Shown here: one piece after another, positions 49,742 to 61,210 of the stretch
Position numbering within the stretch: position 1 is the first letter of the stretch
Layout: each line of letters begins with the position of its first letter
Source: Asterias amurensis
Lineage: Eukaryota > Echinodermata > Asteroidea > Forcipulatida > Asteriidae
Length of the DNA: 64,000 nucleotides
Assembly (NCBI RefSeq): GCF_032118995.1
Contig: NC_092648.1
Location: forward strand, 5,285,001-5,349,000
Direction of reading: 5' to 3'
Notes under the pieces: model-generated
Seen by the model: only the letters and a program-made list of their open reading frames with translations
What the model was told of the DNA's origin: nothing
The model's database searches: none
Program-made: the position numbers and the translations under genes

Positions 49742-52700
49742 ATGATGCTACGTTCACTCTTTGTGTTACTGGCAACCTTCATTGCCTGCAATGCCAACTT
49801 GAATGGTAAGTATTACCAGTTTATATCATGACTCTACTGTCGCTAAGAAAAATTACTAGCATGGGAAATGAGCCTCAGAAATTCAGTATAGCTCAAAGAT
49901 TATAAAGTGCGTAAGGTGCAAGACTTCCAGCAATGCCAATTTTGGGGGTAAGTGTATCACTCCTGCAGTTCATATCACAACTTAAGTTTTGCAAAGCTTC
50001 ATACACCACTAAACCACTGATTTCTGTTTCCCTTAATAATCAGTAATCCAATTTGATTTCATTTGAAGATTGTGGGCAACCAGCCCATCCACCCGATGAA
50101 TCACGTGTTGTGGGAGGACACGAAGCCCAGGCCAACTCTTGGCCATGGCAGGTTAGTCTTCAACTCAAGCAGTACGATGGTACTAACTTGCATTGGTGCG
50201 GTGGATCGCTCATACACTACAATTGGGTCGTAACAGCAGCTCACTGTGTAGAGGGGTAAGTGTGAAGAAATAACTCAACATTTCACTAGGCTTTTGATCT
50301 GAGCACTATAGACCTTTATCACGGTGTGGCCATCTTGATTTTACTCCATTCCAACTCATTGTAACCAAACTGAGGCAGGACGAAATAATAGTGTGGTGCC
50401 ATATTTGCGTAATGAATGTTGGCATGCATTACTATTGTTGGAAACAGGGAGTATGACCAAGATGGTGACAGTGTGATAAAGGTCTATTGGGCTTGCAAAT
50501 CAAGTCTACAAGTCTACTGCACTGTGAAATTAGACTTGCTACTTTGCAAGGTTGCCAATCATGGAATGATTTGATAACCTCAAAACACTATATACATCGT
50601 TCCCTCGATCGTTATTTTGATCTGGGCGCTTTACAGAGTGTGGTGATTTCATGATTTCATGATTGCTTTATTTAGCTCTATTGAAGCCATCGAGATACGC
50701 ACCCAAACAGAAATTCAGGCTACAACCTCGTATCCCCCTCCCTCCCCCATCTGCAACGGTCTAACGTGACTACTCCCCTGAACAAGAGGTCATGTGGGTT
50801 TCTTTAAATTGTGTACAAGCTTTTAGACGCCTTTCTACCAATAGACCCCTTGCTAACGCGAAACACTACCGGGACGCCGAGGTTGCACGCTTGTTTTTAC
50901 GCACAAATCGTTTGCCTCCTTTGACCCCAGTGAGGGTGCTTTTTGACCCCAGTGAGGGCGCTTTTTGACCCCAGTGAGGGCGCTTTTTGACCCCAGTGAG
51001 GGCGCTTTTTGACCCCAGTGAGGGCGCTTTTTGACCCCAGTGAGGGCGCTTTTTGACCCCAGTGAGGGCGCTTTTTGACCCCAGTGAGGGCGCTTTTTGA
51101 CCCCAGTGAGGGCGCTTTTTGACCCCAGTGAGGGCGTTTTTTGACCCCAGTGAGGGCGCTTTTTGACCCCAGTGAGGGCGCTTTTTGACCCCAGTGAGGG
51201 CGCTTTTTGACCCCAGTGAGGGCGCTTTTTGACCCCAGTGAGGGCGCTTTTTGACCCCAGTGAGGGCGCTTTTTGACCCCAGTAAGCTTTTGATGTGACA
51301 AGCAAGGGCTCTATTCTTATTTGATTTTTTTTAATTTTATTTTTAGGAAGGAAGCTCCTTATTTATGGGAAGTCTGGCTTGGTGCACATGACAACAAAGT
51401 TCCTTCTGGCAGTGTTGTAGTGTCGAAAGTTGCAGGAATTTTCAAAAATCCATATTGGAATCCAAGCGGTCTTGTGAATGATATTGCGCTGATTAAATTA
51501 GCAACTTACTTCACCTTAAGTGACGAGATCAGCACTGTTTGCCTGCCTGCGAAAACTCACACAGCAGGGAATGGGTTCGTCACAGGCTGGGGAGAAATGC
51601 AGTACTATGGACAAGCAGGTAGGGTTCTTGTGCTTTTTATAAACCGTATTGAATATGACATCACCATTCAAATATCTGCCCTACAACATGGCGTCTGTGA
51701 TGGTGTGCTGTGATGGTGTGCGTGATGGTGTGCTGTGATGGTGTGCGTGCATGTGCAGTAGCAATCAAACAAGTCATGCTGCGTGCTGTGTGCTTCATTG
51801 TTCTAATCGTTGTTCACTTTCACGATGGTAACGTTCTGATGTAGAAATGAATGATGTGCAATTTGTCAAATTTCCTTGTGTTTTTTGCTGTTGATCAAGA
51901 AAGCAAGATATTATTAAAACTCTCCGGTAAAGTATGCCACCTTCAGGCCACCATGGGAATATATGTGTTTGCTTTTTTGTAATTCACAAGAAAAGAAAAA
52001 AAATTAATGTTTCTTTCGTATTCCTTTTGCTGTTAACTGGCAAAGTATTTGCTGTGTTTTTTTTGTTTTTTTTAACAAATTTCACTCCCAATATACATTT
52101 TGCCTTTTACTTTCTAATGTTATATGTTCCAAATGCAAGTTTTCCCTTTTTACACCTGCACTTCTGAACTACCTGTTTATTGTTTTCCATAAACTGACAA
52201 TGTTTCCACTGTTCAACAGAGTAGATATATACTATTAGTAATAGGGGTGTCCCTTCTATTTCTTCTAATTACTTCTTTCTCAAAAAGTTATTTCAGAGGG
52301 AGCTGTTTCTCACAATGTTTTATACTAGCCACCTCTCCCCATTACTCGTAATCAAGAAAGGTTTTATGATGATAGTTATTTTGAGTAATTACCAATAGTT
52401 TCCACTGCCTTTAAACAAGGTTTAATTTACACATATGATTTAAATACTAGGTTGGTATCCAGATAAGCTCCAACAGGTTTTGACACCAATAATGGACCAT
52501 GACACTTGCGTAAAAGTTATGCAGCCATACTTTGTGGATGACGCCATGGTTTGTGCTGGATTCCCCAACCAGCAGAAGGGAGCATGCTCAGTAAGTACAC
52601 ACAGAATATTATACACTCTTAACCAGTCGGGCGTTATTAAGCCCATCAAATTAAAGTTCTACTGGTTTAGTCATCACAGTGTGTGGCTGAATCTCAGCCA

Positions 52701-53292
52701 TGACGTTTGTGTCTTAGCTTTGAGCAATACACTTCCTTGTAATTGTTTCTCTTCACACAGGAGTATAAATGGGTACCTGCAAGGGTAGAGGTTGATATTG
52801 TGTTTGAAAAAGGCCTTGGAGCGCCACGGCAGCTCGGGGCTGTATACTGCCCAGATTACAGGATGTTTATGGCCCAATTACCAATCCACTTAATATAAAG
52901 CGAGATGATACGCTTTTGTAAAATGCGCTACATAAGAACCTGTTATTATTGTTCATTAACGAAATTTCAAAGAGCTGCTCGCACAATAAAAATAAACCAA
53001 CACCAGTCTCGATTAACATAAAAAATAAAACCAGTCATATCCTGTGTGCTGTTTGTGATTTTTGATGTTAAGCTGTGTCTAAAAAAAGTATCAAACTCTA
53101 ACCTGTTTCTTGCCTTTCTTTTTACAGGGAGACAGCGGCGGTCCATTTGTTGTTAAAACAGGAGGAAGATGGGAGCTTGCTGGGATCGTCAGTTGGGGTC
53201 TCATTCCTTGTGCACAGAACGGAATTCCTTCAATATACACTGATCCCAAAAAGTTTGAAAGTTGGATCTATACCACCATAAACTCGAATTAA
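49742..53292 (+). CDS. Secreted chymotrypsin/elastase-like serine protease 1 (S1A), complete
   Basis: Five exons: 49742-49805, 50069-50255, 51347-51618, 52451-52590, 53128-53292; phases 1, 2, 1, 0; 275 aa. Residues 1-18 are a signal peptide ([18 protein letters not shown]). The activation peptide has Cys23 (DCG) and ends at Arg34, before VVGG. The triad is His80 (TAAHC), Asp129 (NDIAL) and Ser224 (GDSGGP). Pocket positions are Gly218 (chymotrypsin 189) and SWG at 243-245 (214-216), so the pocket is uncharged, unlike trypsin. The sequence is closest in my memory to chymotrypsin C/elastase 2-3 ([25 protein letters not shown]). The eight cysteines from residue 23 onward fit four disulfides; the C136-C201 pair is absent. 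It is probably an endopeptidase zymogen secreted into the gut. Donors are all GT. It heads a three-gene tandem array. The fine specificity is uncertain. Confidence 0.93.
50309..50487. mobile_element. Foldback element in protease 1 intron 2
   Basis: Ends TAGACCTTTATCACGGTGTG and CAGTGTGATAAAGGTCTA; arms also share GGCCATCTTGATTTTACTCC and its near complement. Confidence 0.75.
50923..51286. repeat. 22-bp minisatellite in intron 2 of protease 1
   Basis: Seventeen starts of GACCCCAGTGAGGGCG fall exactly every 22 bp (50923, 50945 ... 51275) with only two or three point changes, ending about 60 bp before the exon 3 acceptor. The minus strand is open in more than one frame only because the unit lacks stop codons; it is not a gene. 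Confidence 0.95.
52262..52414 (-). mobile_element. Family A MITE fragment in protease 1 intron 3
   Basis: Retains the half ending ACCAATAGTTTCCACTGCCT TTAA. The equivalent intron of protease 2 lacks it. Confidence 0.85.
52660..52950 (+). mobile_element. SINE-A2-like copy in protease 1 intron 4
   Basis: Contains CTCAGCCATGACGTTTGTGT, GAGTATAAATGGGTACCTGC and a GCGCTACATAAGAACCTG tail. Its counterpart is at 59560-59745 in the same intron of protease 2. Confidence 0.75.
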
Positions 53293-53298
53293 AATAAA
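53293..53298 (+). terminator. Polyadenylation signal of protease 1
   Basis: AATAAA starts on the base after the TAA stop. It predicts a 3' UTR of only about 15-30 nt. Confidence 0.65.
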
Positions 53299-53989
53299 CT
53301 GAAAAGATTTTCAGTTTCAGGGTACAGATCTACAGGGTGAGTTGAAAAGAAGTTGACTGAGACTTAAGATTTAAAACCATTACAGCAACTGGCACTCCAA
53401 ACCCCAGTGAAGCACATTATAAACAAGCATTCTTTTCTGCTTACCCCCAAAAAAGAATGAAACAAATTGATCATTTCTGAGAGAAGTTATGCCTGTTTTA
53501 CTGAAAGCACTCACGTTTGTAGTTGTCCATGGAATGCTAATGCTTGACTGAATCTACACAGCTTAAATGCTTGTCTTTGCATATTATTTTGTTTTGTCAA
53601 GTATTCCGTGGACAGCTTGCAAAGTGAGTACCTTTATTAAAGTAAACATAACTTCTTTTAGGATTGATAAATTTCTTTCATTCTTTTTTCCTAATAAGCA
53701 GGAGAGAGTGCTTGTTAAATATATGCTTTACTGAAATTTTGAGTGTCATCCGTTTGTTTTGAAGAAAAGAAATCACAAATTCCGGTCAACTTCTTTTCTT
53801 TAACCCTGTAATGCACATGATGCCCGATTGCCCCAATTCACCTAAAGTCGTCATAACTTCTGTGTTCATTTTTTGAAGTTTGATTCCCAGCTTGTATCTA
53901 TTTGAAGCCTTTAATCTTAGTATGTTGCTTTTACTTGATAATTTGGGAGACTTTTGAACAATAATTGGCAGCAGCCAGGTATGTTTCCA

Positions 53990-54435
53990 ATGTTAATATT
54001 AATTTTGGTTTTTAACCATACACCGATGTGTGTTAGCACTGTATACTCGGTACTTTCCCGAGTCCTGTGAAAAAATATCACAGGCATGTTACTCGGGTGG
54101 GATTCGAACCCACGACCTTTGCAATTCTAGAGCAGTGTCTGACCAAGTAGACTACCGAGGTTGCCCGGCAGCTAGAGGCAGTTCGAATCCTATGTTTTGG
54201 CAGCGGGTACCGCAACGATATAATAGATAATTTGCATCGGGGTTAAAGAATATTAATTTTGGTTTTCACCCATACACCGATGTGTGTTAGCACTGTATAC
54301 TCAGTACTTTCCCGAGTCCTGTGAAAAAATATCACAGGCATGTTACTCGGGTGAGATTTGAAACCCACGATCCTTGCAATTCTAGAGCAGTGTCGTACCA
54401 ACTAGACTACCGAGGTTGCCCGGTAGCTAGAGGTT
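53990..54435 (-). mobile_element. Two tandem SINE-B copies
   Basis: 53990-54215 and 54235-54435 are near-identical head-to-tail copies downstream of protease 1 (CCATACACCGATGTGTGTTA and GTTACTCGGGTGGGATTCG). Confidence 0.85.
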
Positions 54436-55026
54436 TACGTATTTCAAAGCATGCACATTGGATTTACCTGGTAAGTCTGCTTCCACCTCGAATTATGAAG
54501 TTTTGAGGATCATTTTGGCAGGATGCCACTTTGTGAGTTTGATTTTTAGTAATGTCTGCTACAATGACTTGATTGGTCAGTTTTATGTAGCAACATCCAG
54601 TTGGGCAAACCCTGGTGCTATTGGGCTATTGGGCCATATGAAACTCATTGAGAATCGTGTATAGGTCTGCAACCTTTTACAAAACTACTTGAAAGCTTGT
54701 CTAATACCATATGACATTGCTAGACATTATTCAAATCACTGCTCACAATTGGTTTTGAAGCACTAATTCAAGTACAACAACAAACTAACTTTGAGTCGTT
54801 TTTCTGACGTAAATTCATCATTAATTTCAGCCTAACTACATTAATTTGCCAAAAATCAGTATTTTATTAGATTCTATAATCAATTAAGACAAATGAAACA
54901 ATAACAAACACATAATATTAGTATTGAAGATATTTTTCATGATGAACACCTTTAATAAAATGTTCACAGTTGATTTAATTATTTGGTCTTAAAGTTTGTT
55001 TCTAATGTTCAGAGTCAGTGGCGTGC

Positions 55027-55049
55027 AGAGAGAGAGAGAGAGAGAGAGG
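55027..55049. repeat. (GA)n microsatellite
   Basis: About eleven GA/AG units. Mononucleotide G or C runs are also frequent elsewhere (e.g. 6466, 6966, 14342, 30559, 30649, 40658, 59211). Confidence 0.85.
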
Positions 55050-55169
55050 CAGCCAGGAGACCCCCACCCCCAGAGTCCATAATAAGGATGTAGGCATGGG
55101 TAGCATTCACTGGGACCCTGCTAGTAGAGCAGAATGCATTACTTATCAACTTTTGACAAAGTAATTATT

Positions 55170-55470
55170 GTAAATAATAATAATAATAACCAATTCTTGT
55201 ATAGCGCATTTCACTATAACCGTATCAATGCGCTTTACATTAGTGCCCTGGTCATAGGGTCAATAACATCCCTTTTTAATGTTTCTCAGCTCCCTTGGGA
55301 GTTTATACAATCTGGGAAACAGTTTATATCGCTCCAAAGGCTTTTTCATTCACAATATCAACCTCTACCCTCGCAGGTACCCATTTATACCCCTGGGTGA
55401 AGAGAAGCAATTATAGTAAAGTATCTTGCTCAAGGACACAAGTGTCATGACCGGGATTCGAACCCACACA
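55170..55470 (-). mobile_element. SINE-A2 copy
   Basis: AAT-repeat tail and TATAGCGCATTTCACTATAA, then CCCCTGGGTGAAGAGAAGC and GGGATTCGAACCCACAC. It runs directly into a truncated family A MITE at about 55475. Confidence 0.7.
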
Positions 55471-55474
55471 TATT

Positions 55475-55778
55475 ATAGACAAAATAACAAACCTGTGAAA
55501 ATTTGAGCTTGATTGGTCGTCGGATTTGCAAGATAACTATAAAAGAAAAAAACACCCCTGTCACAAGTAGTTGTGGCTTTCAGATGATTGATTTCGAGAC
55601 CTCAAATTCTTAACTTGAGGTCTCGAAATCAAATTCATGGGAAATTACTTCTTTCTTGAGGGAGCCGTTCCTCACAATATTTTATACTATCAACCTCTCC
55701 CCATTACTCTGTTTAGCAAGTGAGGTTTTATGCTGATCATTATTTTGAGTAATTACCAATAGTGTCCACTGCTTTTAA
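55475..55778 (-). mobile_element. Family A MITE, truncated
   Basis: Starts inside the element at ACAAAATAACAAACCTGTGA and ends AGTGTCCACTGCTTTTAA; central palindrome present. Confidence 0.87.
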
Positions 55779-56522
55779 GTGATACTGACCGAATTCAAGT
55801 TATCACACCATAAATCTTGCCTGCCCCATATTGGTAGTCGGATGCCCTTTTGTAACTGTGAAGGGCATATGTTTTTGGGGTTTTTTTCTTTCAATGTTAT
55901 GACCCCTTTCATTGGCCACCATTGCTGAGGTTCCATCAATAGAAATGTGCATGTACCGCACATATCTCTCAGCCAATGATAGGTCTCTATTAACCTCAAT
56001 GGGGGTGCTGTTTTGGCTTGTGACATCACATGCAAGGTGTCTGTTGCTTAGACTTAGCAGTATCTCAGATATAAATGATTCTCTGCAAGATTGTTACTGA
56101 TATATATATAGCATCAGATTGCCACTTTAAGATAACCATATTTTGTTTTCCCAATCGTGTACTTTGGCTTTCATTTGTTTGGTTTGATAAGTTAATTGTT
56201 CTTTTATTTCTGCTTACATTGTGTCATGGGTGGGAAAAACCTCACATGGTGCTCAACGAAATCCAAAGTATTTATGAAGGATCCATACCTTATAAGAATT
56301 TGGTTACCATAAATAAAATGTTTCTGGTAACTTATACTTCATAACGGACTGCAAATTGTAGTAGGTTTATCTACATGTTATTTCTCTGCTTGCGTTTGCT
56401 GGTCTGAAGTCAAGGCAGTCATGAATGATGTGGCTGATGGGTTGTTGGCTGCTACACTGACACAAATGTGAGCTGGTAGCTCTGATGCTTTAAAGGAAAA
56501 TGTTACAGTCCGAGCTAGTTCT

Positions 56523-56700
56523 AAAGGCCGAGTTACACTGCAGCGATAACGATAACAATCAAGACGCAAAGAGAGCGCAATCTATTGGTTGAATTGCTCC
56601 ACACAGAATACGCACACGCTCATTCAACCAATGGACTGCGTTATCTTTGCGTCGTTATCGTTATCGTTCTCGTTATCGCTGCAGTGGGACCGGGCCTTAA
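56523..56700. mobile_element. Foldback element
   Basis: AAGGCCGAGTTACACTGCAG and CTGCAGTGGGACCGGGCCTT ends, with AACGATAACAATCAAGACGC arm sequence mirrored. Confidence 0.78.
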
Positions 56701-57439
56701 GGCGATTGAGTTGGACCCAGGCCCCATAAGGAAGGTCCCAGCATATAGGTGTGAAGGATGGAGTTGTCTTCTTCTATTTGGAGCGGTGTCCTCGGTCTAT
56801 GATGTTACAGCTGAGTTGTCTCCAGATCTCCCTGTCCCTCATTCATGTGGATATTTCTCCAGCAGTCACAAACCCAGTGTCTCTTCTGAGCAGATCGACA
56901 TAGGTCAGGTGACCTCGACCTCTTTGGGCTAGACCTTGCTTAGGCTCCCAGAGGACAAGCTTGCTGGTTGGAAGCTCAGGGTGGCGATAGCAGTGCCCTG
57001 CAAACCCCACTCTTCTTGCGTAGGTTTTGGCACTAAGCTTGGGGAACCCGAGGTAGGGGTCTGTGGAGTTGGAATGAAATCATGGAGTCGAGTTGAGGAT
57101 GTTGCCCAGACATTCCTCCCATCGATTGAAGGTCCATGATGGGGAAAGAGGGTGTGTGGTGACGATGTGGACTGCTTCTAAGGCAAAGTGCTTACGAGTC
57201 AACCTGCTGCCAATTTGTTGACCACAGATGGAGGACAGAAAGTCTCCATAAACTTCACTTTAAAATGTGAGATATAATACTTTCATATGGACTCTATCTA
57301 TCTCTTTTAACTTTATTTTCTTTAAGGTTTTAAAATTGTATGGATTGCTTAGGGGGGTTAATTGTTAAGTACACAGGAGCATATTTCATATATAAATTGT
57401 CTGTATCATTAATATTAAAATGGGTGCACCACACCAATT

Positions 57440-57684
57440 TTCTTCCATAAATAACAAGAACTAATCAACCGAACAAATAACCTTTTTTTCAAGAACAATC
57501 CTATCTTTGACAAAAACAAACTTGTTTATGTTGTTTGCCCACAATCATAAAAGCACCTGTTTTGTCTCACACACGAAGATCTGCAGATAATAAACCGAGT
57601 ATAAATATGAGTGTCTCATCTTGGGATGGTCATTCGAGAGTGGAGTTTTGTGACTGACCATTCATCGTACCTATATATCTCACC
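57440..57684 (+). promoter_or_regulatory. Promoter and 5' UTR of protease 2
   Basis: Same module: ACAATCATAAA at 57541-57551, CACCTG 57554-57559, AGATAA 57585-57590, TATAAATA 57600-57607, ATG 57685. Order and spacing match the promoter of protease 1. Confidence 0.75.
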
Positions 57685-59951
57685 ATGGCGCTACGTTCAC
57701 TCTTTGTGTTACTGGGAACCTTCATTGCCTGCAATGCCAACTTGAAAGGCAAGTATTAAGGGAATAAAAGGTTAGCGAAGAGCTCGTGAACGGCAGTTTA
57801 AAACCGGCAGGGTCGTGGCCATGCAAGGTTTGAAACGGCCGTTTAAGAACTAGTCACTACTCTTTGATTTACATTCATAAAATGCCCTTTTGTCTAAAGG
57901 GCGAAACAGTTTAATAACTCTAGACAATCTACCACTTGTTTCCATTGCAAATTTTTGAAGTTTTTTGCAAATCTTCTGTGAAAATGTTTCGTGCGCGTCA
58001 GGTGGTGTGTATATGCCCTTTAATAATCAGTTTATTTGATTTGATTTGATTTCATGTGAAGATTGTGGGAAAACAGCGATTCCACCCAACGAATCACGTG
58101 TTGTGGGAGGACACGAAGCCACACCCAACTCCTGGCCATGGCAAGTTAGTCTTCGTCTCAAGCAGTACGATGGTAGTTATATGCATTGGTGCGGTGGATC
58201 GCTCATTGACAACCAGTGGGTCGTAACAGCAGCCCACTGTGTAGAGGGGTAAGTTTGAAGAAATAACTCAACATTTCCACTATTAACCCAATTCACCTGA
58301 TGCCATCCTCAGAAAAATCTTGGATGCGCCATACTGGTGGGCAATGTCACTGTGCGTTATGTGGTGAACGTGGCACAGTCGCCGTGTGTGATGTGCGTGC
58401 AAAGGGTCATTAGGCCTTTGGTCGTACATGTAGCTACAGTTCTTTTGCAATCACCATGACTCCAAAAAGGTACCAAGTTAGCGTAGAAAAAGTTTTGTTC
58501 AAATCAAGCTAGTAAAAAGGCGCAATATAAAGACTTAATATTATTATTATTACTATTGTTTCTTGTTTTTCAGGAAGGAATCTCCTTATTTATGGGGAGT
58601 CTGGCTCGGTGCTCATGACAACAAAGTTCCTACAGGTGATGTGGTAAAGTCTGGCGTTTCAAAAATTATCAAAAATACATACTGGAATCCAGATGCTCTT
58701 GTCTACGATGTTGCGCTGATGAAATTATCAACTCCTGTGACCTTATCGGACAAGATAAACACTGTATGCCTGCCATCGAGTACACACACAGCAGGAAATG
58801 GGTTCGTCACAGGTTGGGGAGAAATGCAGTCTGATGGACAAGCAGGTAGGGTTCTTGTGCTTTTCTTTTCATAATTCACCTCTATGATGGTACTTTATAC
58901 GTTCTACATACAAGTTCTTTGAGAAATTGTACATTTTTCTTTTCTACAGCTGCATTTCTGAACTCCCTGTAGCTTTGTTTTTTTCTGTAAACTTACAATC
59001 TGTCATCGTTCAACAAAACGTTAGTTCCCTCCCGTTAGTTGTTTTCCTTCTCCACCTTTTTGAAATCATCAATACCTTCGGTTTTTTCTAGACCTCATCT
59101 ACAGGCTCCTGTTAAAGTCACTCTGTGATGTTGAAGCAAAAGGGTGTACAAAACGCACACTGCTCTATAATGTATGATAGAGCCAAGGCCTGGATTTGGA
59201 AGAGAGATCCCCCCCCCCCCACGGCCTTCTGGACTTGTATTGTGATGGACAGAAAAAATAAGTTGCACAAATTGTGTACTGCTATGACTGGGTGAAATGC
59301 ATTGAACAATTATTATTTTATTTATACAATTTGAATACTAGGTTGGTATCCAGATAAACTCCAACAGGTTATGACACCAATAATGGACCATGACACTTGC
59401 AAAAAGGTCATGTATTGGCACAACATCGACCATACCATGATTTGTGCTGGATTCCCCAACGGGATGAAGGGAGCATGCTCAGTAAGTATACACACAAAAA
59501 CATAATACACTTTACCAACTGGGCGTCAAATGGCTGCATTAAATTTAAATTCTGGTGGATTAATCATCGGAGTGTGGTCAATCTCGGCCATGACACTTGT
59601 GTCCTTGAACAATACACTTCCCTATAATTGCTTCAGCTAGAGGTATAAATGTGTACATGCGGGGTAGAGTCTGATATTGTGTTTAGAAAAAGGCTTTGAG
59701 CCCCATGGCAGCCCAGCGCTGTATACTCCTCATATAACAAAAACGTTTTTGGTTCGTTGACCCATTTCTTGCCTTTCTATTTACAGGGAGACAGCGGCGG
59801 TCCATTTGTTGTTAAAACAGGAGGAAGATGGGAGCTTGCTGGGATTGTCAGCTGGGGTCTCATTCCTTGTGCACAGTACGGCATTCCTTCAATATATGTT
59901 GATCCCAAAATATTTGAAAGTTGGATCTACTACATCATGAGCAATAATTAA
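57685..59951 (+). CDS. Secreted chymotrypsin/elastase-like serine protease 2 (S1A), complete
   Basis: Five exons: 57685-57748, 58062-58248, 58574-58845, 59342-59481, 59787-59951, with lengths (64, 187, 272, 140, 165) and phases identical to the first gene; 275 aa. The signal peptide starts [13 protein letters not shown]; the activation peptide [16 protein letters not shown] precedes VVGG. The triad is His80, Asp129 (YDVAL) and Ser224 (GDSGGP), with Gly218 and SWG as in protease 1 and the same missing C136-C201 disulfide. Intron 1 has a GC donor (AAAG|GCAAGT) where both neighbours have GT; this matches the known consensus for GC-AG introns, so I treat the gene as intact. AATAAA directly abuts the stop codon. 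It is a tandem duplicate of the first gene and probably has the same digestive role. Confidence 0.93.
58283..58425. repeat. Family J repeat, in protease 2 intron 2
   Basis: Shares ATGCGCCATACTGGTGGGCA and CCGTGTGTGA..TGCGTGCAA with 43288-43525. Absent from intron 2 of protease 1. Confidence 0.7.
59560..59745 (+). mobile_element. SINE-A2-like copy in protease 2 intron 4
   Basis: CTCGGCCATGACACTTGTGT and AGGTATAAATGTGTACATGC match the copy in protease 1 intron 4, truncated before the tail. Confidence 0.75.
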
Positions 59952-59957
59952 AATAAA
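59952..59957 (+). terminator. Polyadenylation signal of protease 2
   Basis: AATAAA starts on the base after the TAA stop, exactly as in protease 1. Confidence 0.65.
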
Positions 59958-60974
59958 CTTCAAAGGTTTCCGGTTTCAGTGATCAGAGTCAATGCACATA
60001 ATACCAAATGGACCCTTTTATGAAATATGTAAATTGCACATAGCCCGTGCGCACTAACACTTTGGTTGGCAAAAACGAGGGAACATCAAGCAGTTTTGTA
60101 TACAGCTAATGGCTGCGTGAGGCAGACGCGATTGTGCGTCTGCTTAGTGCTCAACTCTATGGTGTTTGGAGTGGGTGAACCTCCCCCCATAGTTTTTCTT
60201 TTCTAAATTTTGAGGATTATTGGCAGCATGTCTTTGTGAGTTTAATGTCTGCTACAATGACTTGATTGGTCAGTTATGTGTAGCAATATTCAGATGGGCA
60301 AACCCTGGTGCTATTCGGCTATGTCACATTCTATCAGACTATTGCAAAGGTGTGCTGCCTTTTACAAAACTGCCATGTGACATTGTAACTGTAGCACAAG
60401 ACTTTCTTCAAATTACTGCTCATAATTGGCACTAATTCAAGTAGAACAACCGACTAAATCTATGTCATTTTCCTGACATAATTTCATCATTAGTTTCGTT
60501 TTAATTAAGCCAAACTAGATTGCAAAAAAAAAACAGATTTTATTTTATAATCAGTTATTAGGCAAATGATACATTGACAAAAACAAAATGTAAGTATTGA
60601 AAACATTGTTCATGATGGGGAATTTTAATAAAGTACCTACAGTTAATTTATCTGATCTTAGCATTTCTTTCCATTGTATAGAGTCAGTGGCAAGCAGAAT
60701 GACAGGCAGCCTTGAGTTCCCAGTTGCCCCTGTCCCACAAATGGCAGTGAAGAAAACAAATTTACTACAGCTTTTCAAAACAGTTTAGACTGTTAATAGA
60801 TCACTTCACTGTATTATTCAGTCCATTAAATGACAGACCAATGGGTAGTGCACCAAGATGCATGTGAAATCAGTATGAGGTGTCTGTCCAATGATGTTTT
60901 GACCACTCATCAAGCCTTTTACCTCGGACCTGTATTTTTGTTGGTATTTTTTTACAAGATATCACTTAACATCA

Positions 60975-61210
60975 CAAGGCCGGATAGCCACTTCAAGGTA
61001 AGGGCTACATTTTAACGATTTGGCTTATCAACCCAAATCAAATGCCACCAGGGGCACGTTGCCACCAGGGGCACGTTGCCACCTACTTCTGGGGCTGAAA
61101 CAGGGTTACTCCCTTCTTAGTCCATAAGGTTGTAGGCCTGGATATCATCCACTAGGAGCCTGGTTGGTAGAGCAGAATGCACTTCTTTCCCAACTTTTTA
61201 CAAACTAATT
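60975..61210 (-). mobile_element. SINE-H copy
   Basis: Has CACTTCAAGGTAAGGGC and GGGGCTGAAACAGGGTTAC; a 17-bp piece (CCACCAGGGGCACGTTG) is directly duplicated at 61042-61077. Confidence 0.65.

Noticed and set aside
50923..51286. CRISPR-like array
   Set aside because: Contiguous 22-bp repeats without spacers, in an animal gene intron.
50853..51305. 150-codon minus-strand frame of repeated Lys-Arg-Pro-His-Trp type sequence
   Set aside because: Entirely the 22-bp minisatellite; the same repeat is open in another frame too, and it lies inside a protease intron.
57749..57750. Protease 2 as a pseudogene because of a broken donor
   Set aside because: GC with an otherwise perfect donor consensus is a known functional class, and the remaining four exons are intact with the full triad.
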